Shown here one piece after another: positions 55,758 to 63,197 of a stretch of DNA of 64,000 bases. A program made the position numbers and the translations under genes. A model generated the notes under the pieces. The model was not told where the DNA came from. It saw only the letters and a list, made by a program, of their open reading frames with translations, and searched no databases. Position 1 is the stretch's first letter; the number at the start of each line of letters is the position of its first letter. This DNA is from an uncultured Lachnospiraceae bacterium. GTDB taxonomy: Bacteria; Bacillota; Clostridia; Lachnospirales; Lachnospiraceae. The stretch covers positions 1 to 64,000 of the forward strand of contig CAJTQI010000007.1 of the NCBI GenBank assembly GCA_910578645.1. The letters run 5' to 3'.

Positions 55758-55805
55758 ATGATTGTAAAACAAATGTTAAGCATCTTTTATTTGTTTTACA
55801 ATCAT
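55758..55805. repeat. 17-bp perfect inverted repeat upstream of the sigma factor gene
   Basis: ATGATTGTAAAACAAAT at 55758-55774 is exactly mirrored by ATTTGTTTTACAATCAT at 55789-55805, with a 14-nt spacer. It lies in the leader just before the ribosome-binding site. It could be an operator for autoregulation, an mRNA hairpin controlling translation, or a remnant of a small mobile element. Confidence 0.8.
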
Positions 55806-55940
55806 TAGACGTCAGATATTGTTTTTTGGTTTCAAAATATTTATTACTCTTTTTATTTCTCAATTTATATATTAAAACCATGCAATTTTCTCTAAGATTT
55901 TCTAATTTTACATGCACTAATTATTGAAGGTTTGGCATGA

Positions 55941-55976
55941 AAAAAGACTATAGCTGTCACTGCCATAGTCTTTTTC
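55941..55976. terminator. Bidirectional intrinsic terminator
   Basis: AAAAAGACTAT pairs with ATAGTCTTTTT around a 13-nt loop, with a T run in both directions. On the minus strand it ends transcripts coming from the hypothetical gene at 56167-56556. Such a transcript would first run through the complement of the candidate RNA at 56063-56168. Confidence 0.8.
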
Positions 55977-56027
55977 ACCAAAAATAATTTCACATTAAAA
56001 GTTTGGAGCGCTTTCCTATTTATCTCC

Positions 56028-56056
56028 TTTACATTTCCTCTTTTGCGCGCTACAAT
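56028..56056 (+). promoter_or_regulatory. Near-consensus promoter of the candidate small RNA
   Basis: TTTACA (56028-56033), 17 bp, TACAAT (56051-56056). The predicted start at +7, G56063, is the first base of a 10-bp closing stem. No coding start follows, which points to an RNA product. Confidence 0.7.
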
Positions 56057-56062
56057 AAAATT

Positions 56063-56168
56063 GCGCCGTCAGTCCTGGGAGGGATGCGGTTTCGCCCGTA
56101 TTGCCGGTGTCTAGGCTCACTTAAAAGATTCTCCTTAGAAACACGCGGCAGCTGACGGCGCATCTTTT
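56063..56168 (+). ncRNA. Candidate structured small RNA of unknown family
   Basis: A plus-strand stretch of about 105 nt with a near-consensus promoter. It is closed by a 10-bp stem GCGCCGTCAG/CTGACGGCGC whose 3' arm is followed by ATCTTTTATTC. Inside are a hairpin ATGCGG-TTTCGC-CCGTAT and a longer arm GCCGGTGTCTAGG paired with CCTTAGAAACACGCGGC, giving a three-way-junction shape. It matches no RNA class I can recall (not SRP RNA, 6S or a known riboswitch). It abuts the 3' end of the convergent hypothetical gene, so it could also act as an antisense RNA to that gene's 3' untranslated region. Confidence 0.5.
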
Positions 56169-56556
56169 ATTCAATCTGGGCAATCAGATTCCAAAAAGGG
56201 GACTGCTCACCTCTCCTCTTCTCCATCTCGTCATAAAATACAATCCGGTCGCGGTGGTCGGGAACTACCCGCTTAATAGATGTTTTCGCAAGCTGCTCCT
56301 GGCTTTTGTTCACACAGATTATGTACTTGCCCTCCTTGCACTCCGGCGGCGCCTCTTTTCTGTCCTCTATATCCGTGCCCGCCAGGTTTACCGTGCCAAG
56401 CCCCGCCAACCCGAATTTCTTCTTGAATTTTATGAAAAAAGAGATTCCTTCCCTGAAAAATACTTTCTTTATCCTCTCTTTCGTCGCACTGTCGTATACC
56501 TCGCACAAAACGAGCTCATTGTTCACTTTCACCTTAGATAATTTTGATTCTACCAT
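56167..56556 (-). CDS. Hypothetical protein
   Basis: A 129-residue basic, soluble protein of unknown function. I start it at ATG 56556, where GGGG lies six bases upstream. The frame continues to 56709, but the extra residues have no ribosome-binding site and unusual composition. The core alternates strands and charged loops (NELVLCEVYDSATKERIKKVFF; KYIICVNKSQEQLAKTSIKRVV). Its 3' end touches the candidate small RNA on the other strand. No family recognised. Confidence 0.6.
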   Translation of the reverse strand: MVESKLSKVKVNNELVLCEVYDSATKERIKKVFFREGISFFIKFKKKFGLAGLGTVNLAGTDIEDRKEAPPECKEGKYIICVNKSQEQLAKTSIKRVVPDHRDRIVFYDEMEKRRGEQSPFWNLIAQIE

Positions 56557-56881
56557 AATAATCCCCATGCCTTTCCGTAGCCTGCAAACCTCAGGCCGCA
56601 AACACAAAGTTACTCTCCCCAGTAAGCATGTGGCAGCCCTGCCCGTGACTTTACCGTCACGTATAGACTGCCCTGCGCTGCTGACATTACTTATTCTATA
56701 ATTATCCATGCTTACAAGTAACTATCCTACCACACAGACTGTGGAAATGTCGTGAAGGAAATATGTAGAATTTCTTAAGATTTTCTTATCGACTCCGACA
56801 AGTCTGTATGACATGCCATGCACCATATACGGATATTATCTAATAATCGTAATTATCTTTATATATTTTATGAATATCCGT

Positions 56882-58003
56882 CTATCCTAGCAATACTTCA
56901 CCTACTTTGACAAGCTGTTCCCTGATTGCAATATGCTGCGGGCACGCCTCCTCGCATTTGCCACACTTGATGCACGCGTTAGCATGTTTCAGCCCATGTC
57001 CGTCTACAAGCCACCCTTCCTGCTTTTGGGCCGCTCCCAAGTCACTGTAAAGCGTCAGGTAGTTCATAGCGGTAAAGGAACCGGAAATTCCAATATTCAT
57101 GGGACAGACTTTCGCACAGTAATTGCAGGACGTGCATGGAATCAATGGGATTTTCTTTAACGCTTCCTGGGCTTTCGCAATAACCGCTTCCTGCTCTTTC
57201 GTAAAACCTTTAAAAGATTTCATATAAGAAAGATTGTCCTTCATCTGCTCCGTATTACTCATGCCAGACAAAACGGTAATAATCCCCTCTAAGTCAGCCG
57301 CAAACCGTACTGCCCAGGACGCGACCGAGCTTTCCGGCTCCGCCTTTTTGAAAAGTTCCGCCACGGATTCGGGCGGCGTCGCGAGCATTCCTCCCTTGAC
57401 AGGTTCCATCACGATGACCGGCTTCCCATGTTTTCGCGCCACTTCATAACAGCGTCCGGACTGTACCGCCGGATTATCCCAGTCCGCATAATTAATCTGC
57501 AGTTGGACAAACTCCATCTCCGGATGAGCCTGCAATATTTCCTCCAGTTCTTCCGGTGTGGAATGGAAAGAAAAACCTACATGCTTAACAAGCCCCTCTC
57601 TCTTTTTCTCCTGCACCCAGTTCCACATGTCATAGTCATCGAAATAATGTGACCTTGCCTCACCCAGGTTATGTAACAGATAAAAATCAAAATATCCCGC
57701 GCCAGTCTGTGCAAGCGATGTATCAAACTGCGCATACGCTTCTTCCTTCGTACTGCAGTTAATCCACGCCGCATTCTTGGTCGCCAGTTGGAAGCTCTCC
57801 CGCGGATAGCGTTCCACCAATGCCTGGCGTATTGCATCCTCGCTCCCTGCATACGCCCATGCCGTGTCGAAATAGGTGAAACCTGCTTCCATAAATAAAT
57901 CCACCATTTCTTTGGTCTGCTCCACGTCAATGACATCGTCTTTCTTGGGCAAACGCATCAGGCCGAACCCCAATTTCTTAATTTCTTCACCTAAATATCC
58001 CAT
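56882..58003 (-). CDS. Aldo/keto reductase with C-terminal 2[4Fe-4S] domain, MerR-controlled
   Basis: A 373-residue paralogue of the enzyme at 46901-48031. The barrel (about 1-280) has YFDTAWAYAGSEDA with the catalytic Asp and Tyr region and GFSFHSTPEELEE. Two ferredoxin-type clusters close the protein (CTSCNYCAKVCPMNI and CIKCGKCEEACPQHI). It is divergent from a MerR-family gene, and its promoter (58063-58093) has the 19-bp spacer characteristic of MerR-activated genes. A detoxification role against aldehydes or electrophiles is likely but not shown. Confidence 0.93.
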   Translation of the reverse strand: MGYLGEEIKKLGFGLMRLPKKDDVIDVEQTKEMVDLFMEAGFTYFDTAWAYAGSEDAIRQALVERYPRESFQLATKNAAWINCSTKEEAYAQFDTSLAQTGAGYFDFYLLHNLGEARSHYFDDYDMWNWVQEKKREGLVKHVGFSFHSTPEELEEILQAHPEMEFVQLQINYADWDNPAVQSGRCYEVARKHGKPVIVMEPVKGGMLATPPESVAELFKKAEPESSVASWAVRFAADLEGIITVLSGMSNTEQMKDNLSYMKSFKGFTKEQEAVIAKAQEALKKIPLIPCTSCNYCAKVCPMNIGISGSFTAMNYLTLYSDLGAAQKQEGWLVDGHGLKHANACIKCGKCEEACPQHIAIREQLVKVGEVLLG

Positions 58004-58062
58004 AACTGTCTCTCCTTACCGAAAATTGTATGTTGTAAAAAACCTTTTTTAAGAATATGATA

Positions 58063-58093
58063 AGTATATCAGGTTCGTGTTACTCGAAGTCAA
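58063..58093 (-). promoter_or_regulatory. MerR-type promoter with 19-bp spacer
   Basis: On the minus strand TTGACT (58088-58093) and TATACT (58063-58068) are separated by 19 bp instead of 17. The spacer region contains an inverted repeat TTCG-N7-CGAA spanning 58073-58087. Such overlong spacers are unused by RNA polymerase until a MerR-family activator twists the DNA. The merR gene begins 100 bp away in the opposite direction. Confidence 0.75.
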
Positions 58094-58193
58094 CATCTTT
58101 TTATCCCCTCAGTGAACAAAAGAACACATGCCATGTATCCCTTTTTTACTGAGGGTAAGCATAATTTTTATAAACAAACCTTGGAGGATTTAT

Positions 58194-58649
58194 ATGTACT
58201 ATACAATCAAACAATTTGCAGAAATGTTCCACACAACGGAACATACTGTACGCTACTACACAGACATCAATCTGCTCCCCTGTACCAGGGACGACGGAAA
58301 CAGACGTGTGTTCGATGAAAAATCCGCCAACTGGATGCGTGGCATTACTTACCTGAAAAACTGCGGCGCTTCTATCAAGGATATCCAGGAGTATTGCCGT
58401 CTGTGCCGTCTGGAAGAATCAAAAGAAAACCTGCAGGCAAGATATGAAATCATCCTCAGACAACGTGAACAAGCTTATGCCGAACTGGCCAAAGCACAGT
58501 CCACCGTCGAATATATGGACCGTAAGGTACAACACTACGAAGATATTCTGGCAGGCAGGATTCCTGACGATACCAATCCGGGAAACTGGAGCGGCAAGGA
58601 CGCGCAGAACTGTCCGTGTGTTGTTAGTACACCGCCTCCGTCCCTATAA
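58194..58649 (+). CDS. MerR-family transcriptional regulator
   Basis: A 151-residue regulator. The N-terminal winged helix-turn-helix (MYYTIKQFAEMFHTTEHTVRYYTDINLLPC) is followed by a dimerisation coiled coil (about 85-130; LQARYEIILRQREQAYAELAKAQ). A short C-terminus with two cysteines (NCPCV) is the only possible sensor element. ATG 58194 has GGAGG seven bases upstream. It most likely activates the divergent aldo/keto reductase. Its last 26 bp overlap the 3' end of mnmA on the opposite strand. Confidence 0.92.
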   Translation: MYYTIKQFAEMFHTTEHTVRYYTDINLLPCTRDDGNRRVFDEKSANWMRGITYLKNCGASIKDIQEYCRLCRLEESKENLQARYEIILRQREQAYAELAKAQSTVEYMDRKVQHYEDILAGRIPDDTNPGNWSGKDAQNCPCVVSTPPPSL

Positions 58650-59721
58650 TGTTCCCACCGCCCAACACATAACCATCCTCATAGAATACCACCGCCTGTC
58701 CCGGGGTGATGGCACGCACAGGCTCCTTGAAGGTACACTTGATAACATCCTCCGCCACCTGTTCAATCATGCACGCCGCGCCTCCATGGGCATAGCGTAT
58801 CTTGGCAAGCACTTCCCTGGGTTTTGGCAAATCTGCCATTCCCATATAATTTATCTTATTGCAGTAAAGCGTATCGCCGAACACATCCTGTGCCTCCCCG
58901 ATTACCACTTCGTCTGTCTCCGGCCTGATTTGCGTTATAAAAACAGGACGCCCCATGGCAAGGTTCAGCCCTTTACGCTGCCCAACCGTGTAATGGGTGA
59001 TGCCAAGATGCCTTCCGAGCACTTGTCCGTCCTTAGTTACGAAGTTGCCTGCCCCCGGAACCCGTTCTCCCGCCTGCCGTTCAATATAAGCAGCGTAGTC
59101 ATGGTCAGGGATAAAACAAATTTCCTGGCTGTCCGGTTTATGCGCCACCGGAAGCCCTGCCTCTTTGGCTATCTGCCGTATCTCTTCTTTTGTATATGCT
59201 CCCACCGGCATCAGTGTATGAGCCAATTGTTCCTGGGTCAGATTATACAAAGCATAGGTCTGGTCTTTCTTCGCCGTCACGGAATTTCTCACCGCAAACC
59301 GCCCGCCAGGCATCCGGGCAATCCTGGCATAATGCCCTGTGGCGATATAATCCGCCCCGATTTCCAGACAACGTTTCAGCATAGCCTCCCATTTCACATA
59401 CCGATTGCATGCGATACAGGGATTGGGCGTTCGTCCTGTCAAATATTCATCCACGAAATAATCTATCACCTTACACTGAAATTCCTTTTTGAAATTCATT
59501 ACATAATAAGGAATATCCAACTCCTGCGCTACTCTTCTGGCGTCATCCACGGCGCTTAGGCCGCAACATCCTCCGTTTTCTTCCTCTTCCTGCCTGTCCC
59601 CATCCTGCCAAATCTGCATGGTTGCGCCGATTACTTCGTATCCTTGTTGTTTCAAAAGATAAGCCGCCACGGAAGAATCCACCCCGCCGGACATGCCGAC
59701 TACTACTTTTTTTCCTGCCAA
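58624..59721 (-). CDS. mnmA: tRNA-specific 2-thiouridylase MnmA
   Basis: A 365-residue enzyme that thiolates uridine 34 of Lys, Glu and Gln tRNAs. The PP-loop SGGVDSS (11-17), the catalytic cysteine region NPCIACNRYVKW, the persulfide-accepting Cys in DSQEICFIPD, and the GQRKGL motif are intact. The start codon is TTG at 59721, supported by GGAGG at the right distance and by the position of the PP-loop. It overlaps merR by 26 bp tail to tail. Confidence 0.95.
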   Translation of the reverse strand: MAGKKVVVGMSGGVDSSVAAYLLKQQGYEVIGATMQIWQDGDRQEEEENGGCCGLSAVDDARRVAQELDIPYYVMNFKKEFQCKVIDYFVDEYLTGRTPNPCIACNRYVKWEAMLKRCLEIGADYIATGHYARIARMPGGRFAVRNSVTAKKDQTYALYNLTQEQLAHTLMPVGAYTKEEIRQIAKEAGLPVAHKPDSQEICFIPDHDYAAYIERQAGERVPGAGNFVTKDGQVLGRHLGITHYTVGQRKGLNLAMGRPVFITQIRPETDEVVIGEAQDVFGDTLYCNKINYMGMADLPKPREVLAKIRYAHGGAACMIEQVAEDVIKCTFKEPVRAITPGQAVVFYEDGYVLGGGNIIGTEAVY

Positions 59722-59960
59722 ATTAAACCTCCGTTCTCCGGGATTTACCCTTAGTTTCTTTCCCGCCCATACTTATAGCCGCCACACTATCCGGCATAGC
59801 TGCTTCCTATGCCGCCACGATACTTTGCGACTTTTTACCCTACCTGTGAAGAATTTACCCCTCCCAAATTGTGGTTTGACAAACTGTGTTTTTCGCTAAA
59901 ACCCTTTGATTTTACGCGTAGTCCGGTATAGAATGATTGCAGCGCAATGCTCCGCAGCGT

Positions 59961-59989
59961 TTGACAGACGCGGGGGAATCTGATACAAT
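59961..59989 (+). promoter_or_regulatory. Consensus promoter of the putative antitoxin RNA
   Basis: TTGACA (59961-59966), exactly 17 bp, TACAAT (59984-59989). No coding start follows before the terminator at 60046-60087, so it drives a short untranslated RNA starting near 59996. Confidence 0.8.
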
Positions 59990-59995
59990 AAAAGC

Positions 59996-60087
59996 ACAAA
60001 AGGGAATACTGCCAATAGACGGTCAGCCCCGATAAAATTACTTACAAAAAAGTGACTTCACCTTTGGCTGGGGGCGGTCACTTTTTT
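59996..60087 (+). ncRNA. Putative type I antitoxin small RNA
   Basis: An RNA of about 92 nt predicted from the consensus promoter at 59961-59989 to the shared terminator at 60046-60087. Its 3' end is complementary to the last codons and 3' untranslated part of the toxin mRNA coming from the other strand. Its 5' part can form a hairpin (CTGCC with GGTCAG). The layout of two convergent RNAs overlapping at a shared terminator is that of type I toxin-antitoxin loci such as txpA/ratA and the fst/par family. Confidence 0.65.
60046..60087. terminator. Shared bidirectional terminator of the toxin-antitoxin-like locus
   Basis: A perfect 11-bp stem AAAAAAGTGAC/GTCACTTTTTT (60046-60056 and 60077-60087) with a 20-nt loop provides T runs in both directions. 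It stops the plus-strand RNA and the minus-strand toxin mRNA. The last codons and stop of the toxin frame lie in the stem. Confidence 0.85.
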
Positions 60088-60176
60088 GTGTGATTTATGT
60101 AAGCAATCAGGATTGAAACAATGATTCCAAGAATCATCAGAACAACCGTCAGCAGTTCAGAGTCACTTATAAGCAA
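60078..60176 (-). CDS. Putative holin-like type I toxin peptide
   Basis: A 32-residue hydrophobic peptide frame too short for routine gene calling. It has a short polar N-terminus (SDSELL), one continuous hydrophobic helix of about 20 residues (VVLMILGIIVSILIAY) and a basic end (NHTKK), the make-up of small 'holin-like' membrane toxins of Firmicutes. The start appears to be TTG at 60176, preceded by GAGAGGAGG; no ATG fits. The mRNA would start near 60272 and overlaps the small RNA at its 3' end. Toxicity is predicted from the family resemblance and layout only. Confidence 0.65.
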   Translation of the reverse strand: MLISDSELLTVVLMILGIIVSILIAYINHTKK

Positions 60177-60278
60177 TCCCTCCTCTCCCGGTTTTACCCG
60201 TAGTCAGAGGGACAGTCCCCTCTGCGTTTGCATCGAAAGACTGACCGCCTACCCGTTATGGCAGTACCCCATGTGAAT

Positions 60279-60307
60279 ATATTATCAGAAGACGTCGGAT
60301 GCTACAA
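60279..60307 (-). promoter_or_regulatory. Promoter of the toxin mRNA
   Basis: On the minus strand TTGTAG (60302-60307), 17 bp, TAATAT (60279-60284), with a start near 60272. The leader of about 95 nt before the toxin frame contains stems that could hide the ribosome-binding site (AGGGGAC with GTCCCTCT near 60205-60225). The rest of the gap to the flippase gene shows no other supported gene. Confidence 0.55.
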
Positions 60308-60478
60308 GAGATATTCCGGCTTTTTTCTTTTCCTGCCTGCTATCCTTCTCAACCGCTCCTTTATCAGCAGTATCAACTCCGAACACCCTCCTATACCACC
60401 CCAAAATATTTTCCTCAGTTCTTCCACACTACACTGACGCATAAACTTAAACCATATCCAACATAAAGATGGTGTACT

Positions 60479-61921
60479 ATGAGATTGCAAAAATGGAAAA
60501 ACCCGTTAGTAACCGGAACTGTCATTCTTACCTTGACAGGACTGCTCAGCCGTTTCATCGGCTTCTTCTACCGCATCTTTCTCTCCAACGTGTTCGGCGC
60601 CGAAGGTATGGGAATCTATCAGCTTATCTCCCCTGTTTTGGCGCTCTCTTTCGCCTTGACCGTATCCGGCATACAGACCGCTATCTCCAAGTATGTGGCC
60701 AGCGAAACAACCACGCGGGATTATAAATCTTCTTTTCGCACGCTGTGGGCAGGATTCCTCCTTGCAATGGCCCTTTCTGCTGCCTGTGCCCTGTATATCT
60801 ATGCCTATGCGGACTGGATTAGCGCAACCTTCCTTCTGGAGCCAAGGACGGCTCCACTGCTGCGTATTATAGCCCTCTCTATTCCTATGGCGACAGTACA
60901 CTCCTGCATCAACGGCTATTTCTATGGTATCCGCAAGACCGCAATCCCTGCCTTCTCCCAACTGGCGGAACAGGTCTTCCGTGTAGGAAGCGTCTACGTG
61001 ATTTACTATATCTGTAAACAGCACAATATGTCGCCCACCATCAGCTTCGCCGTAGTGGGGCTTGTTATCGGTGAAAGTGCATCCATGGTTGTGTCCGTGG
61101 TCGCTATTCTCGTCCGTGCACACCATGTTTTTCCAGGTTCTGACTACCATACCTGTAGGCAGCTTCCTTCCCAAAGCGGACGCAAACGTACAGGGCGCTT
61201 ATTTTACGGCGGCCAAGACTGCTGCCACCTGCCCTGCAGTTCCTTACTTGCCGTGTACAAACGTATTATAGGACAATTGCTGCAGCTCGCCGTACCATTA
61301 TCCGCCAATCGTCTGATAATCAACTTACTGCAGAGCATTGAAGCAATCTATATCCCCAACCGTCTGATGGCGTACGGGTTAAACAATGCGGACGCGCTTG
61401 GTGTTTACGGCGTGTTGACGGGAATGAGTCTTCCATTAATCCTGTTCCCTTCCGCCATTACAAACTCCATCTCCGTACTGCTTTTGCCAATCGTTGCGGA
61501 GGCGGACGCAAGCGGCAACCAAACGGCCGTCAGACGGGCAATCATCACTTCCATACGCTACTGCCTGCTCCTGGGCTTCGGCTGCACCGCCATGTTCCTG
61601 CTCACCGGGCGTGCAGCCGGCCGGATGCTTTTCCACTCGGAGCTTGCCGGAAGCTTTATCCTTACACTCAGCTTTATCTGTCCTTTTATGTACATAGCAA
61701 GCACCCTCAACAGTATCTTAAACGGCCTTGGCAAGACTGCCCAAACTTTCCTGTTCAGTGTGGTAAGCCTCCTGTTTCGCCTGCTCTTCGTCTTCACTGC
61801 CATTCCGGTGTACGGAATCAAAGGTTATCTGTGGGGAACACTGGCCAGCCAAATGCTGCAGACTTTGCTGTGTACGGTATCGGCACTGCGTATCTCACAT
61901 AAGACGCACAGAACTTTCTAG
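60479..61921 (+). CDS. SpoVB/MurJ-like polysaccharide flippase (MOP superfamily)
   Basis: A 480-residue membrane protein with about 12-14 predicted helices, of the oligosaccharide/lipid flippase superfamily that includes SpoVB (spore cortex) and MurJ. Typical stretches are LTGLLSRFIGFFYRIFLSNVFG at the N-terminus, YGVLTGMSLPLILFPSAITN in the middle, and NGLGKTAQTFL near the end. The linker at about 220-258 (GSDYHTCRQLPSQSGRKR to CCHLPCSSLL) is unusually polar and Cys-rich compared with the rest, and compensating frameshifts there cannot be excluded. The ribosome-binding site is weak. Confidence 0.88.
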   Translation: MRLQKWKNPLVTGTVILTLTGLLSRFIGFFYRIFLSNVFGAEGMGIYQLISPVLALSFALTVSGIQTAISKYVASETTTRDYKSSFRTLWAGFLLAMALSAACALYIYAYADWISATFLLEPRTAPLLRIIALSIPMATVHSCINGYFYGIRKTAIPAFSQLAEQVFRVGSVYVIYYICKQHNMSPTISFAVVGLVIGESASMVVSVVAILVRAHHVFPGSDYHTCRQLPSQSGRKRTGRLFYGGQDCCHLPCSSLLAVYKRIIGQLLQLAVPLSANRLIINLLQSIEAIYIPNRLMAYGLNNADALGVYGVLTGMSLPLILFPSAITNSISVLLLPIVAEADASGNQTAVRRAIITSIRYCLLLGFGCTAMFLLTGRAAGRMLFHSELAGSFILTLSFICPFMYIASTLNSILNGLGKTAQTFLFSVVSLLFRLLFVFTAIPVYGIKGYLWGTLASQMLQTLLCTVSALRISHKTHRTF

Positions 61922-61943
61922 CACCTCTCTTAACATGTAACGC

Positions 61944-61972
61944 TTGCGGTTCTCAATCCGATATACTATAAT
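61944..61972 (+). promoter_or_regulatory. Promoter of the DAHP synthase gene
   Basis: TTGCGG (61944-61949), 17 bp, TATAAT (61967-61972). The leader of about 135 nt contains a GGCTGCC/GGCAGCC hairpin at 62071-62085 before the GAGGAG site. I see no T-box or trp-type leader peptide. Confidence 0.65.
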
Positions 61973-62113
61973 ATATGTGTTTTTGCCAGGGTTTTATCAT
62001 ACCTTGTAGGAAAGCTTTTATCCTTCGTTTCTTTTGGAGGACACACTTTTTCCCAAAGCAAAACACAGGCTGCCGGGCAGCCGATAAAATACAGAACAAG
62101 AGGAGTGTTGACA

Positions 62114-63142
62114 ATGTCTTTTCATTTCGTGACAAAATTACCTACACCCCAGGAAATCAGGGAACAATTCCCTGTACCTGGGCATTTAATGCAAATCAAA
62201 CAGGAACGGGACGCCGCAATCCGTGATGTCATCACCGGCAAGAGCAAAAAATTTCTCGTCATTATCGGGCCCTGCTCTGCGGACAACGAAGAAGCCGTCT
62301 GTGATTATGTAAACCGACTTGCACGCATTAACGAGGACGTCAAGGACAAGCTTATCCTGATTCCCAGAATCTATACAAACAAACCCCGCACCACCGGAGA
62401 AGGCTATAAAGGCATTGTAAGCCAGCCCGACCCTGAGAAAAAACCGGATTTTACAAGCGGGTTGATTGCCATGCGCAAAATGCATATCCGCGCCATCGAG
62501 GAGTCCCGGCTCACCGCCGCAGACGAAATGCTCTATCCCGACAACTGGGGCTATGTGGAGGATATCCTCTCCTACGTCGCCATCGGCGCCCGTTCCGTGG
62601 AGGACCAACAGCACCGCATGACTGTCAGCGGTTTCGACGTACCCGCCGGCATGAAGAACCCTACAAGCGGTACACTCTCCGTCATGCTCAATTCCATCTA
62701 TGCAGCACAGCACCCCCATTCTTTTATCTACAGAGGATATGAGGTCAATACAGGAGGCAACCCGTTGGCCCATGCCGTCCTGCGCGGCTCCGTCAATAAA
62801 CACGGCAGAAGCCTTCCAAACTACCATTATGAAGACCTTGCCATGCTCTACTCGCTGTACCAGGAATACGACCTGATAAATCCGGCATGTATTATCGACG
62901 CCAACCACAACAACTCCAACAAGCAGTATGAACAGCAAATCCGTATTGTGAAGGAGGTTATGCACAGCCGCAAATTGAACAAGGATATTCATAGTATGGT
63001 CAAAGGCGTGATGGTGGAAAGCTATATCGAAGAAGGATGCCAGAAAATTGGAGACGGCATCTACGGCAAATCCATAACCGACCCATGCCTAGGATGGGAA
63101 GCATCCAAACGGCTCATTTACGATATCGCGGAATATGAATAA
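62114..63142 (+). CDS. 3-Deoxy-7-phosphoheptulonate synthase (DAHP synthase, type I)
   Basis: A 342-residue enzyme catalysing the first step of aromatic amino-acid biosynthesis from phosphoenolpyruvate and erythrose 4-phosphate. Signatures of the AroF/G/H class are present: VIIGPCSADNEEAVCDYVNRLA, IPRIYTNKPRTTGEGYKG, ARSVEDQQHRM, CIIDANHNNSNKQYEQQ, and the metal-binding end SITDPCLGWEAS. ATG 62114 is used, eight bases after AAGAGGAG, with GTG 62105 as alternative. Allosteric type (Phe, Tyr or Trp) cannot be told. It stands alone, not in a shikimate operon. Confidence 0.94.
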   Translation: MSFHFVTKLPTPQEIREQFPVPGHLMQIKQERDAAIRDVITGKSKKFLVIIGPCSADNEEAVCDYVNRLARINEDVKDKLILIPRIYTNKPRTTGEGYKGIVSQPDPEKKPDFTSGLIAMRKMHIRAIEESRLTAADEMLYPDNWGYVEDILSYVAIGARSVEDQQHRMTVSGFDVPAGMKNPTSGTLSVMLNSIYAAQHPHSFIYRGYEVNTGGNPLAHAVLRGSVNKHGRSLPNYHYEDLAMLYSLYQEYDLINPACIIDANHNNSNKQYEQQIRIVKEVMHSRKLNKDIHSMVKGVMVESYIEEGCQKIGDGIYGKSITDPCLGWEASKRLIYDIAEYE

Positions 63143-63197
63143 AATCTTACCATATTATATTAAAATAAACATAACATATATGCTGCCTGGGAGTCGT

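Noticed and set aside
12973..58155. Recurring CTGAGGGTA-like octamer near several intergenic regions (about 12973, 16977, 50321, 58148)
   Set aside because: Considered as a shared operator, but positions relative to promoters and strand vary and the count is only slightly above chance for 64 kb.
58106..58155. CCCTCAGT/ACTGAGGG inverted repeat upstream of merR
   Set aside because: The arms are only 8 bp with a 34-nt spacer; it may be a weak hairpin in the merR leader, but it does not coincide with the MerR-type promoter and I see no function to assign.
60302..60490. 62-residue minus-strand frame upstream of the flippase gene
   Set aside because: No ribosome-binding site at any start; it overlaps the predicted toxin promoter and the flippase start, and its basic composition looks like chance.
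60506..61174. 222-residue minus-strand frame opposite the flippase gene
   Set aside because: Composition is rich in Gly, His, Asp and Arg, typical of antisense of membrane-protein codons, and there is no start signal.
62186..62992. 268-residue minus-strand frame opposite DAHP synthase
   Set aside because: The plus strand has an unmistakable DAHP synthase; this frame is its shadow.
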